DNA from: Lichenostomus cassidix
Lineage: Eukaryota; Chordata; Aves; Passeriformes; Meliphagidae
Length of the DNA stretch: 64,000 nucleotides
NCBI GenBank assembly: GCA_008360975.2
Contig: CM039183.1
Coordinates: 39,547,850-39,611,849 of the forward strand
Direction of reading: 5' to 3'
Positions 38,387 through 50,130 of this stretch are shown one piece after another. The notes under the pieces are model-generated. The model ran no database searches, was not told the origin of the DNA, and saw only the letters and a program-made list of their open reading frames with translations. Both the position numbers and the translations under genes were made by a program. Positions within the stretch are counted from its first letter, which is position 1, and every line of letters starts with the position of its first letter.

Positions 38387-39330
38387 GTAAATAATATGCC
38401 AGGGAGAGGTCAGCATCACCTTGGCCAGACTTATAGTCTGTGCAGGGAGAGGCTTAAACACTCCCTCCAGCACATACAGGATCTTGCAGGCCTGAGCATG
38501 CTGATCAGGTTAGTATGCCAGTAGGGATGCTTGGCAAACTCTCTGCAGCCTGTCTGCAAGAAGAAGTGAGAACACCATGATAAAAGGAGCTCTTAATTTC
38601 TTCTCTAACATTACCCCTTTTTGCTTCCAGACCAGTTCCTTAGTTCCCACAGGGACTCAAGCTCAGATGCCTATGTCCAGCTGCGTATGAGTTCAGTGGA
38701 CTTGTAGAAACATCTCCCATTATGCAATGGATCCCTTCAGGCAGGGGCTTTGAACATTGTCTGCCCTTCTTTTAAAGGGTCACTGCAAAGTGACACTGTT
38801 GTGAAGTCCCTCTAGCCATCTCCAACCTGCAGAGAAGATAGTTGTTCTTTGAATCTTCCTCAGATACTCCCTGCAGTTGGTGATATTCATGTAATTTGGG
38901 GAGTCAGGTTCAGTTATGTATCTTTTGTAACAGTCTGTGGAAAGAGGGAACCCATGCTAAAACATTTCCAATTTTTAGCGGTTTTATATTTGAATTAGTG
39001 CAAAGGTTTACAAAAGAGCAGTTAGCCTGTCAGTTCGATTTGTGCCCTTATTCTTTCTGAGTCTTTAGACCTTTTCTTTTACTGTCTCTTTATTTTTCTT
39101 CTTAATAGTTTCTTCGTGTTTTTGTTATTGTTACATTGGCTCAAAGGTAATTTTTCCTGGCGACACAACCTTATATTTGAGGGCTTGTACTATTGTTGTC
39201 TTTTAAAAGGATTTTCCATTCTGCCTGGTAATTTCAATCTCTTTCAATTTTTTTCATTGTGGCTGTTTCATTTTCAGCCATTCTGTTGCGGCTAACTTTC
39301 CAGACTGTCATACCAGAAAAACCCAATAAT

Positions 39331-39493
39331 ATGCACATATATATGTATGTATGTATGTATATATATCTTATGTATAAAATATATACACACACATATGTAT
39401 GCAAAACATATATATGTAACATATATATCTATTTATCTATATATCTATATAGATATAGATACAGATGTATATATATATATATATATATATATG
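39331..39493. repeat. AT-rich microsatellite compound (ATGT, AC, TATC, AT)
   Basis: About 160 nt of mixed ATGT, ATAC, TATC and AT repeats, ending in roughly eleven AT units before GAAAACC. It contains a perfect 18-nt palindrome at 39440-39457 (TATATCTAT with its reverse complement). The open frames through it (peptides rich in Tyr and Ile) are products of the repeat, not genes. Confidence 0.92.
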
Positions 39494-41863
39494 AAAACCA
39501 CAGACAACCAGGGCACTGAAGTATCAACGGAAAGGTGACTTGCCTGATTTTGTACAGGCCATAAAAATTACTGCCTCTGCTCCATTACTCCACAGTTGTT
39601 TTGACAGCATGACTGTAAATGCCCTGTGCCTTTTTTCGGCCGAGGACTAGCAGAGAACAGCTGTGTACATCTCCTAAACCAGAAAAGTTCATTTCCCTGA
39701 AAAGGTCACTCCTTGTTGAAACAGCTCAGGGAAACAGTACGATGCAGCAATGACCTCCAGCTGGGAGCATGTGGTATGGGAAGAGCTGGAGAAGAAGTGG
39801 GATGTGAGCTCACAGTTGTGAGTGGGATAAGTTGACCCATGTAGTTAGACAGAGGTAGTCAGATGTGGAAGGATGCTCTTCACCAAATTATCCTATCTGC
39901 AGTACTGGGCAAAGACACATGGGATGACTAGAGGCCACTGCAAAAGAGCAAGACTAACCTGACTCTTTAACCCATTTCATGGGAAATGGGTCAGAGCTAA
40001 CGTTTTCAAGTCCTAGAAAAGATTACAATTTAAGTTCTTTAATAAGAGCTTAGATTTTCTCTGGAGTCTGAGCCACCCAGCTCCCATTGAAAACCCTAGC
40101 CAAGACTAAATGGATTTTTTTTGCCAGACTGAGCACTCAGACGCTGCAATGACAATTGGAAGAAATCCTAACAAGATTGGGGTGGGGCAGAGGAGGGGAA
40201 TGTGTTTTTATTCTAGAAATCACTCTTTAGTACATCTTTGAAAAAACAAACTATATCTACACTACTCATCCCAAACATAAACCTAATAAATCATTCATGC
40301 TAATCCACCTTGTAATCAATCATGCGTGGCTTTTCTACACTCAAAAGGCAGAAAGGTGTTTATGAGGACAGCTTTCAAATTCCTGTAGATCTTTTACCTC
40401 TCACTTTCTGAGTCACTTCAGAAATACTTGAATGCTGTTGTAAACAGAGTTACAAGAATAATATTCCTCATTTATACACTGACTTAGCTTGAAGCGTTAA
40501 AAATCCTAATAAAGTCTTTATGACTTCTCATGTATTAACTTATTCATAAATGGGAAGAATCAGGGCCTAAGAGTAAAGGAAGGCATAACTTGTGTCTCTG
40601 CACTTTTAATGTCTCTGTAACTGTTATTTTCTTTCACAGGTAAATTATGAAAAAAATAAGGAAAATACATTCATGACTGCTGATTGAAAGCAATTTTGGT
40701 GAAATAAATGAGTCTATAAGATGTACAAAATGTAATTATTGTGTATGCCATGGGTTTTATGGCAGATTTGAAGCTAGAAGTTCTGACTCCACACCTGACT
40801 AGCTCTTCAAAGCTCCCCCAATGCACTGGAGAAGAGCACATCAGGCTCAGGTTGCCAGGGATTTATTCCTATCTACAATACTGACTTTTCATTTTGTACA
40901 ATTGCACCTCGGTGTACATTGGTTTCCCACATTGTAAAAAGGGTGAAGATACGTTTCTTTTTTTAAAGCCACTCAGGATGCACTGCTGGAAAGCATCCTT
41001 TAAGAATGAAGCATTATTACTGAGTTCCACTCATGTGATGGTAATTGCAGGACTGGGATTACAGATTCTTTTTTGGGTATTTAAATAACTATAAAAGTCT
41101 GAACCGGTCCTGACTGCTCCTGCCCTTATCTGCAAATAGCTTCTGACTGTATTTGCAAGGATTAGTATTGCCTGTGTGGGATTGGATCCACTTGCAACAA
41201 GGCCAGACACTACCCACAAAATAACTGATTATTAGACATCTGTATGCTGACTTGGTGTCCTGTGATATATTATTAGAGGTTGGTGCTTAAGGGAGGGATG
41301 CAGTATAAAAAAAAAATGTAACCAGCATTTCTGATATTGCACTGTATATCCCACAGAGCCAATTCTAATAATTTCATCACAGGTCATAGCCTTTTTATGT
41401 ATTTCTTATAGCACTGGGGCATGCAACTCTGTGGTTGCAGTAAAATTGTTGCTGTCAGCCTTCAAAACAAGTGAGTTCATTTGCCTCATTGCTTGCAAAT
41501 AAAATCTTATTAATATGAATTTGAAAGATCAGAAGTTGGGAGCAGTGATCATATCCTACTGCCTAGATTCTTCCTTCTGGAATTAGAAGAGCTGGGAACT
41601 ATTCCAACGTGTGCCATTAGCTTTTGTGATTCCAAGCCATTCACTCAAGTTTCAGAGATATGTAAGCACCCAACACCTACTGGAATCCAGCAAAGAATGA
41701 GATGTCCAGTCCAGTTTGAAAATCTGGGCTTTGTTTCTGTGGTGCAACTCCTTTTCTGCAAGTGTGGATTGCAAGGTTTGGGAAGGGTTGAGGTGTGAGG
41801 CCTAGCCATGCAGGAATTATATGCAATGAATAAAATAAAAAAATTAATAACTTAATTGGCAAA

Positions 41864-41950
41864 AATGTGTTCATCAGTACATGCTTGTAAATATGAAGGT
41901 CACTGTCAGTATGCTGGTAGATGTGAGGGTCACTGTCTCCAGGGTGAGGA
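41864..41950. repeat. Three degenerate 30-nt units
   Basis: GGTCACTGTC occurs at 41898-41907 and again exactly 30 nt later at 41928-41937, within the longer units ATATGAAGGTCACTGTCAGT and ATGTGAGGGTCACTGTCTCC. The preceding 28-30 nt (CAGTACATGCTTGTAA against CAGTATGCTGGTAG) looks like a third unit. Because 30 is a multiple of three, open frames on both strands carry a 10-residue repeat. Confidence 0.6.
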
Positions 41951-42809
41951 GCACACATGTGAGGAGACAAAGATTCCATGTTTCCCCAAGCATGGCTTTT
42001 TCCTGAAAGTGCTTCTGCATGTGAGGGAGTGGGAGATCTCCCAGGTCTTGCGTTGGAGGAAAAGCCAGGGTCAGCTGGATCCAAATCTTGGCCAGCTACA
42101 GCCCACAAGAATTCTTTCCTCTGACATATTCATGTGTATTTCTTTACCAGTTGTATATGAGATGTGAACCCTACTTTTGCTGTTCTCATTTTATGGGCAG
42201 TGAAAGATATGGCTCCCCTCCATTTTTGATCCCACAGAACTGTAACCAAAACCAAGGACAAGTATGTCTTCCGCTCTAGTATGCTGTATTGTGTATCATA
42301 TCATTATCTTTTGGGTTTTGCTAGCTAGCAAAATAATAATAATACTACTTAGCACTGACATAGCAATTACCTCTCAAATCCCTATGTAACCATTTCCTAG
42401 TTCTGTGGTTGCCAAACTACAGAGCATACCCTGGGAGTGGTCTGCAGAGAGCTGTTGCTTCATGCTGTTTGCGTACCTGTGTTTACCACCACGGCTACAC
42501 ATCCCTTCAGTTTGCTGATGTGGAGTAGCAGTCAGGAGCCCTGGAACGCAAAACCAGCTGGGGAACCTGCAAATTGCACAGAGCTGGTAAATTGACACCT
42601 GGACCTGGAATGGTTTGTGCTTGTACACAGTGTAAAGGCAAATTGGTTCTCACAAGAAAAAATGTTCCAGTGGCTTCAGGGATGTTGTGTGACCAGGAAA
42701 GTGAGGAGAAGTGGTTTCTAAGACAGCATGCAGGAGGGTTTTCACTGCTGATTCTGTCTTCAGAAGAAACTGGCATACAAAGAAACGTATTAAATCTAGA
42801 AAAGTAATT

Positions 42810-42835
42810 TCATGCAAATGCAACTTTTTGCATGA
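42810..42835. repeat. Inverted repeat holding an octamer motif
   Basis: TCATGCAAA (42810-42818) and its exact reverse complement TTTGCATGA (42827-42835) are separated by 8 nt. The left arm contains ATGCAAAT (42812-42819), the octamer bound by POU factors. Confidence 0.7.
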
Positions 42836-43437
42836 GGTTACCAGTAATCAATTTTTAAAGGGCTTACAGCTATAAAATAATTATTTAGATTTCTGCGTAT
42901 CCATCTGGAACACAGAAGCCAAACTGGGCCTTCCTAACATCAGTCTATACAAACAACCAGAACACAGTTGCTCACAGTCACCCCCACCTACACAAAACAT
43001 CTCAGTATTTTATCTGAGTGGAAGAGCTTCAACAGCCTGGCATAAAGGCTCTCCACTAGCACATTACAATTCTTCGTTTAAAAAAAATCACTGTTCTTGA
43101 TCACAGAACACAGAAAGATAAACCTGAGTCTCCTTAACTGCAGCTATATAAAGAAGGAAGGGAGAGCTCAGCTATTCTGTGCCTCAGTTGTCCTGCAGCT
43201 TGAATCTTCAACTTTCACTAAGTGTGCCCAGAAGCAAAAGCATTTTGGATCCAGAAGAAATAAGCAACATAAAGGGACAACATATTCCTTCTGATCTTCC
43301 CAGATAGCTAAAAAGCCCCAAAGAAACAAAGAAAAATATTATCCCCAAATATGTTTATTTTTTTATTTGGCTGCACAATAGTTCTGTAGATTATTTAACT
43401 ACATACAGGTAGCAGAAGCCGCCATTTAGGGTTGGTG

Positions 43438-43459
43438 ACATTTGATTTCCATCAAATGT
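43438..43459. repeat. Perfect 9-bp hairpin with 4-nt loop
   Basis: ACATTTGAT, loop TTCC, ATCAAATGT. The arms are exact reverse complements. Confidence 0.8.
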
Positions 43460-45666
43460 GCTTTGTGCTCTTTAGAAGGAACACACAAGTCGGATCAAAC
43501 AGGCATAGGCAAGGCTCAGCACAAGCTATGAACCTTGACCATCTGTGCTGAGAAATTGTCCAAACAGCTCCTGGGATATAACTGGGCACAATCAGGAGCA
43601 CACACAGGCCAGCAACCATTAACTCAGGCTGGATGTGGCCAGCCTGTTTTGGGAAGTATAGGAGTGGCTAGTCTAACTTCCTTGCTCTCAGGGCCAAAGA
43701 ATGCACCCTAGCTGTTTTAAAACTTTTTATACACATGTCACCGCAAAGGTTTTTGCGAGTCCTCAAATCTCTGTCATTTAGGTGTGCCAACACATCTCAA
43801 ACTAGGCTGTGTCAAACAAGACAGGGCTTTGGACAAAAAGGCTGAGTTATGCCCCCAAGATCTGTAAGCACAAAGCTAATCAAGAAATTGGGACCAGAAG
43901 AGTAAAAAAGGTGTATGAAAATTAAAATTTCAGCTGTGAATTCCAACACATCTTAGGAAGGGATGTACTCATGAAAGCTGTTATACATGAGTCCACTAAT
44001 TTCATTATTTTCCATAAAGCTATTGATGGTTTCCAGCAACTGAGTGCTACATGGTACAGGCATGACCCAGGGATTAGAAGAAAAATTGAGTCAACTTAGT
44101 ATTGTTCCAAAGAAATCCCAAACCTCTTCCAGTCTTGAGGATGCAAAATTTCTGCAGAGTTCATCTTTTTGTGGAAATTTGCTGAGGGCTCTGTGAAACT
44201 TGGTCATCTTTTTACAGTCCTGAATATTTTCTGCAGGCAACTGCTCTCAAATTAAAGCTCTGAAATGTAACCTCTCAGAACTTTGCCATATGACAAATAC
44301 ATTTCCCTTGGCAAATATGAACATACACATTTGCATTGTTCTTGTGCTAAACTTTATTGCTTTACCCTGCAATATGAAATAATCTTTCAATAGTCCTGTT
44401 TTATATCTCCAAGTTGAAAAGAATAGTGCAACTTTAAACTACAAAATTAAGCTGGAATTCTCAAGAGAAAAAGGCTCTTTTGTGGGGTTATTAATCCTTC
44501 CTGTTTCCATTCTGTCCAAAAATACCACAATTTCAGTTTTGGTCACGGCATTTCAGCACTTCTTTCTCAGCCAAATTCTCAAAGTACTCAAATGCAAGCA
44601 AAGGAAAATAATCGGGGGTGATCTCAAACTTGTATCCTCCTTTCTCTCCACCCCCTCTTCAGCTTCTTATACTGAAACTACCCCTCTCCCATACCCTTAT
44701 TTGACAAAGGAATTTTTTTTTTGTTGGAAATTAAATTTGATCCAGTAGTTCTAAGCTTTTATTCTTTGAGGAGAGAAAATAAAAAAAAAATGCAGAAAGC
44801 TGTAATTATTTGTATGAAGTAAAATAAAGCCTGTCTTGCATAGAAAAGCATTCTGGAAAACAAAAATTTGACAGAAATGTTTTGATAGCTAATATATAAA
44901 TTTATTCCAGAAAATGTGCATATGTATTATTAGATCACATCAGAAATACCTTTCAATGTATTCTTACATTAGAAAGTCATTCAGTGGAGGCATTATCAGA
45001 AATCCTTTTTAACAGAGGTGAGATTGTAGTTGCTAAGAGCCATGGACAGCCATGAAGAAGATGTAAACACGAGGTCAGGATGTGCAGTTGGTTGTTTCCT
45101 TTTCTCTTTAGTTGGACTTCAGTTAGTAGCAATTGGAAACCTTTCAAAATTAAACTATCTAATTAAAGTCTTTCACCCTTGCAGTCTGGTACTTTTAAAT
45201 GGTGTTATTAGGGGCTCAGCAGCTTCCAGGAAGTCACTTTACAATACCATGCTGACAAATTTGCTCTAGCTGTCTAGTGCTCTTGGTAGGCATGAAATTA
45301 CTTTTTGTAAAATCTGTTAGTTTGCTCTGGTTTAGAAAAAAAATCTTTCAGAATTAAAAAGGGTGACATACAGCTATAGGCAAATGTTTTCTTTCCTGAT
45401 AAGGCAAAACTTTGACTTATTTTATTGTCATTTATGAGAGGAGATATTAGACAGTTGCTGCTGCAAAAACAGAAAGGAGAGGAGATCAGGTTGAGGTCAT
45501 GAGTTGTCTTCAAGATAGAAGCACTCTGTGTCTCCCTGAGTGCTGACATTTGTTAACCTCCTTGTTTTTATGTTTAAGACCAAGCTTAAACTTCCAAAGG
45601 TGATTTTTCCCGACCACTTCCAGAGACAAAACACAGTAAAAGTATTGTGTTTTGGAAGACTTTAAA

Positions 45667-45681
45667 GCAGCAGCAGCAGCA
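45667..45681. repeat. Short CAG repeat
   Basis: GCAGCAGCAGCAGCA, four to five CAG units in otherwise unique sequence. Confidence 0.85.
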
Positions 45682-48600
45682 AGAGAATGAGAATTCAAAA
45701 ATCCTAAATTGAATGGAGAGTAGTAAAGAATGTCACAGGCTGACAGCAGTTGCAAGTGATATATCGATAAGGCATAATGTGGAGGGGTGACCCTAGGGAC
45801 CAAAAGCAGCATGGGCAAGTTAGCAGTATAACTGTGGATGTGTAACCCATTGATTTTAATTACATGGAAACACATTTATGTGCCTCACATTCAAGTGTAT
45901 GGCATTAAGTCCCATAGATACATGTAAATCTTCTTTTATTCCTGTCTTCCTAGAATTCAACTTTTCAACCTACGTCATAAGCTACTAGCAATATTAAAAA
46001 AAAAGAAATAGTGCAGTTTATATCAGATGCCACGGCATAGGCTTGCATATGTACTATTTCCCCAAGCAATAAGCATACCTCTTATCTGCTAAAACAGTCT
46101 TTTGGGAGTAACCATATATGGCATGCCAGAACATGAATGTAGATTTAAATGACGTGGGTGCATATTCATTCACTTTAATTCAAAATATTTGGAACAACTC
46201 AGGTGTACCAAAGCTGAGACCAGATTTTTAGGCAAATATTTAAGTGGTGAATTTTGGTTCCTGGATGTGGTAAAAACTGAGAGATTTTCTGTCAAATCCT
46301 GTGGTGTGTCCTGGGGTTTCGGTGCTGACAGATTTCAGTTTTTAAATGGATGACCAATTGTTAAGGATGGACTGCATAAAGTACTAGCTTCAGTAGGCTT
46401 TGGCTAACTCTGGGTATGTATTTGGCACTCTGTTTTCATTTATGTTATGAACATATTGCTAGAGGCATCTCTCAGGATTAACATTACAGCTATGAGATGC
46501 TATTCAAGCAGCATAGCAAATACTGTCATCTTGTCACTAAGTCCAACCCTACACTTTTCTTTCATTTTCTTTGCAGCTGTCCATGATTCCCAAAAATTGA
46601 TTATCTCTGTTGTAAAAAATGCACCATTAATTTTTTGAATTAGTAAATGATATCTCCTGTTCCCAAAGCTGTGGCCAACTCAGGAGCCTTTGGGAGTCCT
46701 CCAAGAACCAGTGCTCTTAGTCTATTGGTTTTAAAGCTCTCTGTAAGTGAGAGTAGTATCTTTTGGTGTGTAATGTCTTAGAACACTGATGAGGCGTAAG
46801 ACATAAAAACTGACTTCTAAATTGTCAAAAATGACAAAAATCCTTGCAAGTAGTAAGTGTTCTTAAAAATACACCTTTCATAAGTAGAACATTGAACTGT
46901 GTGTCAATGTGGTTTTGTTTCAATCCTGGCAGTTTAAAAATTCCTCTATGCAAGTTTAGTTAAATTTAATGATGAAAACATTACTGTACACATATAATTA
47001 GGACAGATTACAGGAAAATCTCAGAAAGTGACTAATGTTTATGTCTGCAAAAGGTTTGAAAAAACTGCAAGCTCACTTTTGTTTCCAAAGAATTTTTTCC
47101 TCTACATGACTTATTGTGGTGTATTTAAACAAATGAGCTGCACTATTTGTGGTTTCGTTGGAGATGATGTTATTGTTCATTCTTGTCTGGAAGATCTACA
47201 GGTTGAGCACAAATACCATCACTATTCATCCCTACAGTTATTTTTTCACAGCTAGGTATGGAATTAGTTTCTGAGGGACCTCAAAAGTCAACTTCAGATT
47301 GATTGCTCCCTCTGTATGAGATTGTGCAAGAAGTGTTAGTCACATACCAATTACATGCTCAATTGTGTCTTGTCTGGCCTCATTCCCTTCTCTGCAGGCC
47401 CATCTGAGAAACTGTAGGGGAAAATAAAATCCTTGTTCATTAATTTATGTGAAAAGTAAAAGAGAAAACCAGAAAGCAGGTAAGAACTGTGGCAGAATTA
47501 ATTGAAAAAAGGAGACAACATGTGGAGAAAAAACAGTGGGAAAAAACCCCTGAATTCCATTTTACAGAGACTGAAATCCGGGAATTTCTTATTACACAGT
47601 ATATAACAAGATATGAAAGTTTAAGGAATGTAAATGTATTTTTAAGAAAATTTTCCTCACTTTATTTCGGTTTTCTAAACATATGAATAGGTTAGACAGT
47701 TTCTCCTGAGCATGCAGACACATTATTTACTTCTTTACATTTTAGTTGCCTACGCATTTTCATTTTTTCTTCCGCTATTTGCAACTCTTGAAATACGTCA
47801 AAACTGTCCAAAAAATAATAATAGCTTTAAAATACTCATTGTATGCAGGTAAGGACTATTTTTTTATACATTTTGCTTCAGTCAAGTGAATTCTTAGTTA
47901 TGTTTTTGTAAAAGTCAATGCTGAGATTTCAAGAAAAAGGCATGTTTACCTGTGTTTTAGCCAACCTTGTCATGACAAGAATCAGACACACTATTTTTAG
48001 AACTGTGCCAAGTACAGGAATTTATTGAACAGAAACAATAAGCTCCTTATTTCAGCTCGATTCATTCTTAGTCATGCAGTTATAGTACATGCCATTCTTT
48101 GCCCATAGCCTTGCAACATGATCTGCTCACCACCAGGGCTTGCATCTCGTCAGTCAAGGCTTTATGAGACTCTTGACATATACATAAAATTCTGAGATGG
48201 ATATTTTTGCTCTTAAATATAGGATTTTATAGGTGATATCTTTAAAATATTTCATGGTTTCTTTGTACCTGGCTTGTAGGAAATTTCTCTGTTTTATCAA
48301 TATTCCCATTAACATTTTGTCACCTGAAAGTTTGTCAGAAATGACTTTACATGCTTCCGCAGAAAAGCAATACAAATGGAAAATAATTTAGCATTAGATC
48401 ATCATCTCTGGATTTCCATCTTAAACCTACCCACCCAGAGATGACATCCTGTGAACAATTACATTTCAGTTACTGCTCAATTAACTAGTTTTCTATTATG
48501 GTTTTCTTGTTTTGTTGCTGGCTTATATCTGTTGGTTGCTTTTTTTGTTTGTTTTTATAAAGTGGAACCCATTAGCATGACAAACATTTCACAAAAGTTT

Positions 48601-49049
48601 GGCAATATTGTATGAATTCTTGCATTTTAATCAATCAAAATATTATTACAGTTAAAATACAAAGTCTTTTGTGAAAATACAATTTACTGTAAAGCCCATC
48701 CTAATTGAATTTTATTACACCACTTTCTCCTAATCTTTATTAATGAAGTCCTTCATCAGTTGTTTAGATTGCCAGACTAATGTTTAGGAAGTCAAGGATT
48801 ATAACTGGTTCATTCTATTTATCTTTTATGAACATTGGCGTGACACTAGGATTCTTCTCTTCTATTGGAACGTCCCTACTCTTTCCAAACTTACTGGAAA
48901 ATTATATTTTTTATTTAAACAGACACTCAACAAGCTCTTTTTAAAATCTTGGATTCAAGTTAACCTTTATTCACTGGTTGAAATGTCAAGTTTTAGTAGT
49001 TTTTGTTTAGTATCTTCTGTCAAAGTGGAAACTATTTCATCAGACTAAG

Positions 49050-50130
49050 AGCTAATAGAAACTTGCCAAGAACAAATCATGCCTAATTTATTTCACTCAC
49101 ACAGTGACTGAGTGGCTAATGCACTGATGGCATTATACATTCTCCTTTTAATGAAGTTTATGATCATCTTCTGAGGATTCTAAGGAAATCTTGTATGGAC
49201 TTTAAAGTGCATGCAAAAATGAAATGGATAGCAGTTGCAGAGAGTTGTTAGCAATGGTCAGTGTCAGGAAGTACCCAGTCTCATGCTGCCCTGGATCCAG
49301 GTGTGCTCAATATTTTCATAACTTCAGGAGGGAAGAGAGATCATGCTGATGAAATTTTACAGTTGATTGGAGGCTAGAAGAATAGGAAGAGAAATCAAAA
49401 TTATCTTAGCCAACTGAAGAAATTGTCGGAAAAAAAAAGGCTGAATGGAATCCAGTAGTTACAAGTTTAAAAAAAAATCAGCCACGCAGATATAGGATGG
49501 AAAAAAAACCACTGAAAAACCCCAAGGGTGTAGCCATTTATTAGAAGCTCCTCTTGGGATTTGATTGTATCATTGTTGAACACAAGTCAGAAATGTTCTG
49601 ATGCTACGGAAAGGCTGACATCACAGTGGGATGTATAAACTAGACAAGACATAGGAAATAATCCTGCTCTTCTTAGCACCATTAAAACTTTGGCTGGAGT
49701 TTAGTCTTGAACAGTGCATTTCAAGAAAGATATGAAAATGTTGAAGGGAATCCAAACGTGATTGACAAAAATGCTCAGCAGTCTAGAAAACAAGACCTGT
49801 GATGGAAGATGAAATAACTGGATTTGACTCGCCTAACAAAAAATAGAACGAAGTAGGCATAATAACAGTGCTGAAGTGTGTAAATAGTTTTGCAAGGATG
49901 AAAGGATTAATTGTTCTCAGTGACCATGGTGGATTCAACAAAAATCAGTGGGCTTAATCTGGAACAGGAAGTAAAAGATATTGGGAATAGTTAGATGGGA
50001 AACTTGATATAGGAAAGTATAGTAAAACACTGGAATAGAAAGCCAAGTGAGATTGAAAAATTTTCATTGCTGGAAGTCTGTAAAAACACAGTAGACAAAA
50101 TACTGTTGTGAAAGACATATGTATTATGAG
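49050..50130 (+). mobile_element. Very old CR1/L3-like LINE, RT region to 3' part
   Basis: About 1.1 kb can be followed by eye against the ancient amniote CR1/L3 text in the right order. AACTTGCCAAGAACAAATCA lies near 49060-49080. GTGCTCAATATTTTCATAA lies near 49303-49321, where the RT gene usually has 'TTCAATATTTTCATTAATGA'. GTGGGATGTATAAACTAGAC lies near 49627-49646, GCATTTCAAGAAAGATATGA near 49717-49736, and CAGTCTAGAAAACAAGACCT near 49779-49798. AAAGGATTAATTGTTCTCAG lies near 49901-49920, AAAACACTGGAATAGAAAGC near 50023-50042, and TGGAAGTCTGTAAAAACAC near 50071-50089. It is riddled with indels and has no usable frame. The 8-nt tail is not visible, so the 3' end is eroded. Both boundaries are approximate. 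Confidence 0.8.

Larger units (their letters stand above)
33646..39330. other. Non-genic sequence
   Basis: About 5.7 kb of AT-rich sequence without a recognisable gene or transposon. A strongly AT-rich part with TTAATTAATTTTAAT-type words lies at about 36.1-36.7 kb. Simple CAAA and CA runs occur near 38.0 and 38.4 kb. Confidence 0.55.
39494..49049. other. Non-genic sequence
   Basis: About 9.6 kb without a recognisable gene. It includes a 30-nt-period stretch at 41.86-41.95 kb, hairpin-forming inverted repeats at 42810-42835 and 43438-43459, and a short CAG run at 45667-45681. The longest open frames (143 codons minus at 41677-42108, 121 codons minus at 45510-45875) show no domain signature. 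Confidence 0.5.

Noticed and set aside
39259..39538. Open frames giving Tyr/Ile-rich peptides
   Set aside because: They are translations of the AT-rich microsatellite.
40640..40687. Acceptor TTTCTTTCACAG followed by a 15-codon frame in phase with SMOC2 and a nearby AATAAA
   Set aside because: The peptide (VNYEKNKENTF...) bears no resemblance to the SMOC2 tail, and it would need a 38-kb intron past a plausible terminal exon.
41677..42108. 143-codon minus-strand open frame, the longest in the window
   Set aside because: No recognised domain. Its length is helped by a frame-preserving 30-nt repeat. Kept only as a low-confidence finding.
45510..45875. 121-codon minus-strand open frame
   Set aside because: No domain recognised. 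It runs through a CAG repeat that lacks stops in this frame.
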